Positions 12,601-20,991 of a stretch of 64,000 nucleotides of DNA are shown here, in pieces; position 1 is the first letter of the stretch; each line of letters opens with the position of its first letter. The notes under the pieces were generated by a model. That model was not told the DNA's origin, ran no database searches, and was given only the letters and a program-made list of their open reading frames with translations. Position numbers and translations under genes: made by a program. Source of the DNA: Acanthamoeba castellanii str. Neff. Lineage: Eukaryota > Discosea > Longamoebia > Acanthamoebidae. Location of the stretch: positions 566,319-630,318 of the forward strand of contig NW_004457268.1 of NCBI RefSeq assembly GCF_000313135.1, in the 5' to 3' direction.

Positions 12601-13410
12601 TCTCGCCGGCCCAGATCGCCGCCAGCGTAGCGCGGTCGATCACCTGGTCGGACGGCCGGCCAAGGTGGTGGTTGGTCGTGAGAAGAAGACTGGAAAGAAG
12701 ACAAGAGAAGAAGTACCAGCCTGGGGTCGGAGGTGTTGAAGGTGGGGAGGTTGTAGGCCATCACGATTGCCTGGCCCATGAGCGGGAACTGGGCCATTTC
12801 CCCGTATTGCTCCGCCAGCTCGGGCGTCACGCCCCGGTCCACCACCACAAAGTCCTGATTTGTTTTGTATTGTGTGTTTTTTTTTGAGCTTAACGCCTTC
12901 TGAGCACCACTGGGCACCCCCGAGCCGTACCGCCTGGTTGGTGGCGTAGGAGTAGAGGGCGTCGTCCACATCTTCGGCAGCGTAGAACACCCTGCGACAA
13001 AGATTAAACAATGAAAAAACAAAAATCATTAATTACAACACGTGGTGCACGAACTCCGGTAGAACAAACGATGCTAAAGAAAGGAAAGGTGGGCAGATAG
13101 CTGAAGAGGAAGGTCAAGGGGAAGTGTACTTGACGTCATCGCGAAAGTAGCGGTAGGTACTGCCCCACTGCGAAAGTGTGGCGGCGGCGTTGGGCGATCC
13201 GACTCCCGAGAGCTGCAGGCCATCCGCGCAGGCTGCCGCTTTTGTGCCAAAGAATGAAGCAAAGAGCGAAAAGCAACGTAAGGTGGGTGGGCGAGAGAGG
13301 TCTGACGGAAGCTAAGATAAAAGAGGATCAAGGCGAGAACTTTAGTGTTCCGTACCACACAAGAGGATCAGCAAAGTCAGGAGGAGGACTCTGGATAACC
13401 GACGCCTCAT
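6694..13410 (-). CDS. Receptor copy A: dual PstS-like ectodomain, EGF-like, TM, TKL kinase, cyclase domain, TKL kinase
   Basis: Predicted cell-surface sensor/signal transducer. The start MRRRLSRVLLLTLLILLC (13356-13410) is a signal peptide spliced to exon 2 (LSGVGSPNAAATLSQWG). PstS-like domain 1 has ITMWNDQAIV; domain 2 has AYSTAFLMGIGSPLPLYTSW and NITHWNDSRI. A Cys-rich EGF-like module (NACVCASGREGQYCEG) precedes a transmembrane helix (LVALVILGLCALIVVLAVV). Kinase 1: GAGGFGEV, VAVKVM, HRDLKSLNLL, SDFG, MAPEIL. Cyclase: IVFTDITRAASLWEF through YIGPVVNAAARITAM, about 8000-8700. Kinase 2: [34 protein letters not shown]. It ends DDDADGSFIALA. Kinase motifs look complete; both fit the tyrosine-kinase-like group. 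No frame break was noticed. An intron at about 11791-11950 carries a long hexanucleotide repeat. Closest relatives here are copies B and C. Ligand unknown. Confidence 0.88.
11791..11903. repeat. Hexanucleotide microsatellite (GTGTGC)n, about 19 copies
   Basis: An uninterrupted GTGTGC array. On the minus strand it stays open as a (His-Ala)n reading frame. It falls inside an intron of receptor A: the coding frame leaves at a GTAC donor after WIQTNDA and returns at SAAANVAPLEARL, as it does at the same place in copy C. Confidence 0.9.
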
Positions 13411-13702
13411 TGTGTGTCCGTGTGATTTTGATGGTGGTCGTTGTACAAGTAGAAAGGATACGCTTTGTGCCGTTGCAGTTGTTTACCCCCTGGAGCCAAT
13501 CCTGGTCGGTCAGGTTGTCGGTCACTCACCTTATGTCGCTGTTTGTGCGTCCTTGGCTTTTCGTCATGAACGTCGGCCATTGGTCCTGATTAATGGTTGT
13601 TGTGCCCGGCAGGCCTTGGCTGACCGATCAGGATTGCCAGGCGATGCCAGGCTGTTGGTTGGAGCAACTTTACCTGGCCATTTCTTTTTTGTCAACAAAG
13701 AA

Positions 13703-15770
13703 ATGAAAAGAGAAATTGATTTGAAGCCCTACAAGATGAGGAAGAGAAGCGCGGGAGCGGTGGAGGGCGCACCGCCCCAAGGGCCGACAAGCCAGGGACC
13801 GCCCACTCAAGGCCTCGAGCAGCCGGCAACTGGCCAGGCACCCGCGCCAAACGCCGCCGACGCAGAGAGCTCAAGCGCTCCTGGGTACCCCCCCTTCGAT
13901 TACCATTTATTATTATTGCTTTTTAGACAATCCAGGCATAAGATCTGTCTATTTACTCCTCGTTGAAGTTTACTACTGAAATTAAAAATAAATATTAATT
14001 ATAAATATTATTCTTCGCTGCCAGGCGAGCACCACCAGCGAAGCGTAGCCGTAAGGAGGTCTCCTACGTGGCAGAGGTGACGGACATGATGTACGTCTTT
14101 GGCGATGCCCACATTCGGAACGGCACGGGCGAAGCTGCCGCCCTCATGGAAAGTGTCGTGCGCGACTACATTCTCAACCTGGTGCCCTCCCTCTACACAC
14201 GACACACGACACACGACACACGACACACGACACCGCACATGACTGACTTGAGTTTCTACGCGCGCCTTTGGGCAGCTGAACGAGGCGGCGACGGCGGTGT
14301 TCAGGAGCGGCAGCAGCCGCATCACCACGGAGCACATCGCCTTCCAGGTCCGGCACGACCCGACGAAGCTCAACAACCTCAAGGAGTTCCTCAAGTGGAA
14401 GGAGATCCGCAAGAACTTTGCCCCCGACGAAGGCAGCGGCACGTCCAAGGCCGCCGTCACCAAAATCAAAGGTTGCTTTTCGTGGTGTGTGCCGTGTGTC
14501 GTGTGTCGTGTGTCGTGTGTGTCGTGTGTGTCGTGTGTCGTGTGTCGTGTGCGTGTCACTCCGTTCTTACGTGTCTGTCCACAGTCGACCCGAAAAAGGG
14601 CAGCAAGGCGCTGACGCACTGGAGCTGGGAGATCATGCACGACTTGGTCGCGCCTGGCGACCCGCTCGGCGCGGAAGAGGTAAGTACAGCCCCTCTCGCC
14701 CAAGGCCTGTGCCCGTGCGATCCGTGCACCTCATAACGTGCGCTCGCTTGGTGTGCCATGATCAGGACGACGCGGACCTGCTGGACGACGACATCCTCAC
14801 CAAGCCCGAGTTCGATTCCAGGAACAAGGAACGGTTGAGGGTACCATACATCCACCCCATGACTTTTACTTTTTTTGTTAATCTTTTAATTGGTTGTAAT
14901 ACAATATATACATATTTATATGACATAGTATGTCGCTGTGTTTCTTATTTGTTGTTTTTGTGCTGATCTTATGGTTCATGTTACAGCAAGCGGACGAAAT
15001 GACAAAGAACATGTCCAAGGAGGAGTACATGAAGTACACCGAAGCGCGCAAGGCCAGTTTCACCTACAAGAAGGCCAAAAAGGTACCACACACGGGAGCA
15101 CACGACACGACACGACACGACACGACACGACACGACACGACACGACCAACGACACGACACGACACGACACGACGCACACACTCACTCGGCAAGCACCTGC
15201 AGTTTAGAGACTGGTTGGGGCCGAGTATCTCCGCCCTCAAGCTGCATGACGACGTGATCGAGGTACGCACCCACGCGTGGGTGAGTGAGAAACAGCTGTT
15301 TTAATTCCTCTAATATATTTGTTGGTGGTGCTGTGGCAGGTCTTGGGCTATCTGGCCTGGGAGATGGTCGGTGCGATCACGCAGTTGGGCCTCAGCATCA
15401 AGGTACCCGCCTTCGCGTCCCGCGCGCCTTTGGTAGCGTTGCATAGTAACCCTCCCTCGGTACATCACGGTTTGAGCAGAAGGAGGCCGAAGCGCACAAG
15501 ACGGGCTACGGAAGCTGGCGACACAAGGGCGGCTCCATCCTCTCCCTCCGTCTCACCCCCTACCAGAAGGTAACGCACCCACGTTTGACGTTTCACACGA
15601 CACACGACACACGACACTCACGGTTCCTCACGCACGCACGCACACAGGACAGCGAAAAGGCGCCGCTGCAGCCGCTGCACATTCGGGAGGCCGTGCGGCG
15701 AATGCAGCACCTGCGCTACTCGGCCGTGGGCTTCACCGCCTCGCACCTCCGCAAGGAACGCTTCGTGTAA
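13703..15770 (+). CDS. SPT3: SPT3-like subunit of SAGA
   Basis: Predicted histone-fold subunit of the SAGA co-activator that helps deliver TBP to promoters. A Pro/Gln/Ala-rich N-terminus is followed by the first histone-fold motif (VTDMMYVFGDAHIRNGTGEA, ALMESVVRDYILNL), then RITTEHIAFQVRHDPTKLNN and LKEFLKWKEIRKNFAPDEG, the SPT3 signature. The C-terminal part includes FRDWLGPSISALKLHDDVIE, VLGYLAWEMVGAITQLGL and LHIREAVRRMQHLRYSAVGF, matching the SPT3 C-terminus. About ten exons. Introns near 14200, 14490-14580, 15085-15200 and 15590-15645 hold CGACACA-type repeats. ATG 13703 is chosen; ATG 13736 is in frame and also possible. The start lies 292 bases from receptor A's start, on opposite strands. 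Confidence 0.92.
15101..15172. repeat. Intronic (CACGA)n microsatellite
   Basis: A pentanucleotide array with one interruption (CCAACGA) lying in an SPT3 intron that begins GTACC at about 15083. Confidence 0.9.
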
Positions 15771-15831
15771 TCGTGTGGCGGTGATCAACGATGATCATTG
15801 CTTTTGTTTTGTTTGTTTGTTTGTTTGTTTG

Positions 15832-16578
15832 TTATGTGCGCCGGCACACAACGAGGTCGTACAGCGGCGCGACTGGCTCTGGTACGGTTCGGTGCGGTCG
15901 GTGGTGTTGTATGAGGAACCTGCTCACTTCGGCGGCAGCGTCGGGCGCTCGGTGCTGCAGCACGAACTGACTCGCCCACACCATCGAGTCGCTGTGGTGG
16001 ACCACCTCGCAGGCAAACCCGTGGCGCTCCATCTCGGCAGCGACCTCCGCCGAGCTGGGCAGGCCGAACTCGACGTGTTCGCGCACGAGCTGGTTGTTGG
16101 TGAGGCCGAGCGCCAGCTCCTGCGCCGGCGCGGTGTGGCGGTTCGGAAAGTTGATGAAACAGAGCGAGCCGGTGACGCGCGCCAGCTCGGAGAGAAGCGC
16201 AAGGCGTTGATCTGGCGAGATGTGTTCCAGAGCATCGATGGACGTGATGATGGGGCGAGATTTGTCGGCGAGGGGGATGTTGGTGCCGGAGCAGCCGGTC
16301 GTTGCGGGGTCGATTACCTCCATCTGAAAGTCGGGCAAGAACAATCCGAGAGCGCCTTCGTACCCACCGACGTCAAGGATGATTGCCTTCTTCATCTCCT
16401 CCTCCTTCCAATCCGCGGTGCATCTCTGCACTTCTTCAGCGACCGCATGCAGTCGGACGTATCTGTCCCAGGTGAGGTTGTGGCGGGCTGCAGGTTCCAA
16501 GACTTCGACCCGACTTATGCCTTGGACTTGGGTGGGTGCCAACCTCACAGCATCTGTTGATTTTAGCTGGACGCTCAT
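15832..16578 (-). CDS. Class I SAM-dependent methyltransferase, intronless
   Basis: Predicted soluble methyltransferase of 248 residues in one exon, unlike most neighbours. Motif I reads ILDVGGYEGALGLFLPDFQM, followed by the acidic end of strand 2 (EVIDP). ITSIDALEHISPDQR is the motif typical of methyltransferase type 11/12 folds (post-I and catalytic-loop region), followed by LLSELARVTGSLCFINFPN. The substrate cannot be told from sequence. The absence of introns in an intron-rich region may reflect recent acquisition or retroposition. Its stop lies 61 bases from the stop of SPT3, a tail-to-tail arrangement. Confidence 0.75.
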   Translation of the reverse strand: MSVQLKSTDAVRLAPTQVQGISRVEVLEPAARHNLTWDRYVRLHAVAEEVQRCTADWKEEEMKKAIILDVGGYEGALGLFLPDFQMEVIDPATTGCSGTNIPLADKSRPIITSIDALEHISPDQRLALLSELARVTGSLCFINFPNRHTAPAQELALGLTNNQLVREHVEFGLPSSAEVAAEMERHGFACEVVHHSDSMVWASQFVLQHRAPDAAAEVSRFLIQHHRPHRTVPEPVAPLYDLVVCRRT

Positions 16579-16729
16579 TTTTCGGTTTTGTGTTTCGTTT
16601 TTCGTTTTTTGTTTTCGAGTTTCATTTTTTGATGACGTCAGCAGTTTCCTTCAAGGTCGAACACATGACACCATCTTCATCGCCCCTCACCTTCTTGTTG
16701 CCAGAATTTGGTTTACACTGTGCTTTCCA

Positions 16730-17191
16730 CTAGTGATCGTAGTACCCGTGCTCCACCGCGTAGAGCAAGCAGGCGTCAATGTGGTCCTTGGTAAGCTCAG
16801 GGTACTCTTCCAGCAGGTATCCTTCCTCCACCCCGCCATTCGCAGCCGTCCCAACAACGTCCTCCACCGTTAGCCTAGTCCCAGCCACGCAGGGCCTGCC
16901 TCCGCACCTCTCTGGTACCACATCAATCCGCTCTTGCACGTCCACCAAACAACTGCGCCTGTGGTAAACAGTGAATTTTGTCTCTTCAAAAGTAGAGAGG
17001 GGGGGGGAGTAGAACCGAGCACGAGCTTCCTCTGTACGGTTTCTCAAGAGGTTGGACCAACGAAGGCCATGGTGGTTGTAGCTGGCTTGTGGCATGAAGA
17101 CAGTGATGGTGATGCTGTTCCAATTCTTCTGGTGCTTGTCAACATTACACAAACTAAGGGGGGTGGTTGTGTCCAGAAAGTTGAACGCCAC
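16730..17191 (-). CDS. DUF433 domain protein
   Basis: A 153-residue intronless frame. Its C-terminal half carries a typical DUF433 domain: RIDVVPERCGGRPCVAGTRL, then TVEDVVGTAANGGVEEGYLL, then EEYPELTKDHIDACLLYAVE. In bacteria and archaea such proteins are small DNA-binding-like antitoxin components (VapB45-type). The first 80 residues are not recognised. The start lies only 20 bases downstream of the stop of the MORN-like gene on the same strand, so the true 5' end may differ. The domain is rare in eukaryotes, which suggests transfer from a prokaryote. Its role here is unknown. Confidence 0.7.
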   Translation of the reverse strand: MAFNFLDTTTPLSLCNVDKHQKNWNSITITVFMPQASYNHHGLRWSNLLRNRTEEARARFYSPPLSTFEETKFTVYHRRSCLVDVQERIDVVPERCGGRPCVAGTRLTVEDVVGTAANGGVEEGYLLEEYPELTKDHIDACLLYAVEHGYYDH

Positions 17192-17211
17192 GTGGCTGCG
17201 GCCACGAAAGT

Positions 17212-18389
17212 TCAGGGCGTGGTGGTCTCCTTATCAGCAGTTGAAGGGGTGGCCTCTTCCGAAGATGGAGCGGTGGTGCTGCCAACGAGGTCATTGCCAT
17301 TGTCGTCGTCATTGTCGTCATTGTCGTCGCTGTCCTTGGCCGCTTCGTCATCGCTCCATTGTTCATTGTAGGTCTGATCTTCGAAATCGGTCTCCTCAAA
17401 CTCGTCCTCGATGGGTTCGACAACGCCGCGGAGCCGCCTGTTGACGATGTACTTCTCGCTCCCGTCCTCCGTCCACAGATGTATGCAATGCCCACCTCGC
17501 CCGCGTCCAGCCTCCGCCTTGCACTGTGTCCAAAGCGATCAGTTGCGTGTGCGGTGCGTGTGCTGGTGTGCATGTGCTGCGTGTGCGTGTGCGTGTGCGT
17601 GTGCGTGTGCGTGTGCGGGCAAGTGTACCTGAATCTGGCGTCCGTCGGGAAGGGTGAGCAGGCCTGGGCCATTGGAGGTGAACATAAAGCGGCCGCCAAT
17701 CAACTGCCCCTCCCACTTGGCCCCGTCGGCGAACACGAACGAGCACCGCTTGCGACCGAGCAGCGCGTGCATCTTGTGCCAGCCGTCGAACTGCACCCCG
17801 CTGGCCCATTCGATGCGGCCCTTGCCCTGCGGGAAGCCCTCCATCTCGCCAAACGACCTGGTGGTGTCACGCAATGTGGTGTGTCGCGTGTACCGTGTGA
17901 ATTAGTGGTGTTGTGGAAGGCGTCGGGTCGGCCGGGGTGGTGTGGTGTGAAGGGCGCACCCTTCGTAGATGTGCACTTCCATCTTCCAGCCGGTGTACTT
18001 GATTCCATGCGAGATGCAGCCTTTGATGATCAGTCCCTCGAAGAGACTCGGCCTGTCTTCAAAGAAACACACATACCTGCACAACACACGCACACACGCA
18101 CACACGCACACACGACACACACGACATTCATGCTAGGCCGCTCATGTGCAAACCATGGCATGGGAAGGCCTGCGTACGATCCGTAGCCGGTGAAGGTGGG
18201 CGAGTAGAGCTTGAGCAGGAAGAGCGGGGTGTATGCCTTTCTGTCGGCCCAGGCGTCGGCGAAGGTGAGCTTGGGGTGCGGCGCCTCGGTGTCCCACCTG
18301 TTGACCCCGTCCACACCCTCGCGCCACTCCTCCACCAGGTGCGTGCTGTCGTGCCGCAGCCTTTTGCCGACGGCCACCGCACTTCTCAT
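17212..18389 (-). CDS. MORN-like repeat protein with acidic C-terminus
   Basis: Four exons are inferred. Exon 1: MRSAVAVGKRLRHDSTHLVE to PTFTGYGS. Exon 2: YVCFFEDRPSLFEGLIIKG to MEVHIYEG. Exon 3: GEMEGFPQGKGRIEWASGVQ to LTLPDGRQIQ. Exon 4: RGGHCIHLWTEDGSEKYIVN to the acidic tail ending T-T-T-P. The units GKGRIEW-GV-FDGW and FADGAKWEGQLIGGRF with GPGLLTLPDG resemble MORN repeats (G-x-G..., F-x-G-x-W), which often tie proteins to membranes or scaffolds. No catalytic domain is seen. The tail is a run of Asp/Asn/Glu. The intron at about 17525-17630 contains GTGTGC repeats, and the first intron contains CACACG repeats. Function unknown. Confidence 0.6.
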
Positions 18390-18483
18390 GCAACACACAA
18401 CGCAACGCAACACGACACGACACGACACACGCACACACACGGCGCACGGGAGGGTTCCTGGTTAGCAGCCAAGTGACGCCTCA

Positions 18484-19693
18484 CTAGGAGCGCGGTGAGT
18501 ACTGCTCAGTCCTGGCCTGCACGAGCGGATCGGTGTGACACTGATCGCAGAAGCCAAAGAAGAAGCCCCTCTCCAGACAGGTCTTGCAACACCACCTGTG
18601 TAAAGAACAGAATAAGAAAAGAAAAGAAAAGAATGAAACGTTCTCACGAAAGGGCGCACATACCGGAGAGGACGACTATTGTGGCACGACCTGCACATCT
18701 CGTTGTCGACAACCAGCTGCATCTTGTGTTCTTTGGTGTGTTTCGGCTTTTTGCTGCCGTCGCCCTCTTTGGTTTCCTCGTTCACCTCTTCCGCCGGCTC
18801 TTCGCCTTCGTCTTCGTCTTGCGGCTCCTGCACGTCTTCTTCTTCTTCTTCTCTTTTGTCGTCGTCGCCTTCTTCGTCGGCTTCGGATTCCTCGGCCTCA
18901 GCTTCGGCTTCTTCGTCTTCATTTTCTTCGTCGTCGGACTCGTGGTACTCTTGAAACTCGATCGAGACCAGAGGTGATTCGCCGTTGCCTCGGCAGCTCA
19001 CGCACAGCACGTACGGCTTCGAACAGTCCAGGCAGCGCCACCTGCGCTTGTCGTGCGTGTCGTGCATGTCATGTGAAGGTATGTGTGTGTCAGGTGAGTG
19101 TCAGGTGTGTGTCAGGTGAGTCGTGTAGTTTGTTGTGTTCTATGAGTGCTGGTGTCATGAGTGTCGTGTCGTGGCTCGCAAATGGGACACGCACCAGGGA
19201 GTGGTGATAATCATGCGGCAGTTCTTGCAGCACACGGGGTGGAGGTCGCCCCAACGATCGGGTACCTGCTCCACCACGAAGACCTTCGACCGGACCGCCT
19301 GCATCACATCCAACGTTTCGTCGGCCATGATGCTCTTCGGCCACATCACGTATTTCCTGCGTGTGTTGTGTGCGGCGTGTGCGTGTGCGGTCGTGTGTGC
19401 GGTGTGTTAGGCACTCGCAGAATCGCACACGACAGGAAATAGTAAAGCGCGTACGTTCGGAGGAGGTGGATGAGCGTCGGAGCGTAGCGGTGGTAGGCGG
19501 CCTGGAGTCGCGGGATGACCACCTCGTCGAGCCGCCGCCCGAGAAAGGGCTCCCAGAAGGCGCACCGCGACGTGGCGAACTCGTAGACGTCCGAGCAGAG
19601 GAGCATCAGCTCGAGAGCCTGGGCGAAGGAGTCGAAGGCATGGGGCAGCACGAACTCAACCACCACCTCGATCGGCACCAGCGGCAGCTCCAT
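18484..19693 (-). CDS. F-box-like, ZZ-like zinc-binding protein with acidic linker
   Basis: Starts MELPLVPIEVVVEFVLPHAF, a helical N-terminus that may be a divergent F-box. Exon 2 has KYVMWPKSIMADETLDVMQA and CCKNC. Exon 3 has WRCLDCSKPYVLCVSCRGNG, a ZZ-like zinc half-site, followed by about 70 residues of almost continuous Glu/Asp and a Lys-rich stretch, then CRSCHNSRPLRY. The final exon has WCCKTCLERGFFFGFCDQCH, a second ZZ-like half-site, ending YSPRS. Paired CxxC motifs imply at least two zinc sites, likely for protein binding. No enzyme domain is visible. The F-box label is tentative. The promoter lies opposite the clathrin-like gene, whose start is about 420 bases away. Confidence 0.6.
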
Positions 19694-20115
19694 GGTTCCT
19701 CTTTCTTTTTGACGAAAGGAGAAAACAAAGGGTTCAGCAAAAAATAGGAAATAAAGGAAAAGATACAGAAAAGAGGCCATTGGTCGGTTTTTAGCCGCAA
19801 AGCCAATCGGAGCGTAACTGCCAATAGTGCTGGCGGCGGCGGGAATCGAAGCGGCGTGCATGTTGTTCACGTGAAATTCCGCCGAACACGAAAATGAAGG
19901 GCAGAAAAAATGACCGTCGCCGCTAGAGCTACGCTGGTGACCAGAGAAGAGGCAGCCAGAACAACCACAACCACACTCAAAAACCTAACACACAAAGGAA
20001 GAGAGAGATCCAGGAGGACGGAGAAGGGGCGAGAATACAGATCAATCGGCGCGATCACCACAGAGCACTGCAACGGCACAGCCCAAAGGAAGGATTGGAG
20101 ATTAAAAACAAAAAA
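19694..20115. promoter_or_regulatory. Divergent intergenic region between the zinc protein and the clathrin-like gene
   Basis: No coding sequence recognised. It lies between two starts on opposite strands, so it probably holds both promoters and 5' leaders. The last 60 bases before the clathrin start are purine-rich, ending in an A-tract just before the ATG. No clear TATA element was identified. Confidence 0.4.
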
Positions 20116-20949
20116 ATGAACGCGGAGGCAATGATTGAAAATGCGGGAGAGGACGAGAGACCCATCATCTTCGAAGAACTGGCCTTCGTACGCGCCTCGC
20201 GCATTTTTATGGGGTTTAGGATGATTTTTACCCTCATTTGTTTCTTTTTTTGTGATAATGTGGCCTTGGGTGGTGCAGTTGCCTTCGTTGGGCATCAGTG
20301 GCGATTCAATTTCGTTCACAGCCATCAGCATGGAGTCAGACAAGCGCATCTGCGTGCAGGAGCAGGTTCGCCATCCCTTCCCTACGCAGAATTAATTGTG
20401 CAATCATTCACAAATAAAAAATAAAAATAAATCGTGATTTGTGTAGCCGGCGTAGATGTCATAGATCACATGTTTCCATGAAAGCTGTCATCTTCTTACT
20501 CGCCTCTTGATGATCCACTCGTGCCTGCCCGACACGCAGCCACCGATTCCAGGACGCACGACGGGCAGCATCGCCATCATCGACGTGCCCACCGCGTCGC
20601 TGCGCGGCCGCTTCCCCAGCGGCGCCGACTCAGCCATCATCAACCCCAAGCTCTCGCTCCTGGCCCTCCTTGGTACCCTCCAGCGCCCAAGCCGCCGGCA
20701 AGTGAGTGGTTACCGCGACTGACGCGTGTCGTGTCATGTGTCGTGTGTCGTGTCGTGTCGTGTCGTGTGTTGTGTGGGCTTCGGCAGCGAACAAGAAGAT
20801 TGAGATCTACGACATGGACAAGAAGGCCAGGGTCACCCAGTGCGAGAGCCCCGAGACGGTGGTGTACTGGCGGTGGGTCTCCACTACGATGATCGCCTTC
20901 GTCACCAAGAGTGCTGTCTTCCACTGGCCCGCTGTGCACAAGAACGGAG

Positions 20950-20991
<42 letters not shown>

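Noticed and set aside
13074..13358. A minus-strand frame starting MVRNTK as the N-terminus of receptor A
   Set aside because: It begins with a GTG and lies inside an intron. Exon 1 at 13356-13410 encodes a better signal peptide and splices in frame.
14490..14575. Cys/Val/Arg-rich peptides (CVVCRVSC type) as cysteine-rich proteins
   Set aside because: They arise only from reading GTGTCGTGT intron repeats and recur at every such intron.
16730..17191. Bacterial contamination as the source of the DUF433 and methyltransferase frames
   Set aside because: Both lie between spliced eukaryotic genes on continuous sequence without a gap, so they belong to this genome; their origin may still be prokaryotic.
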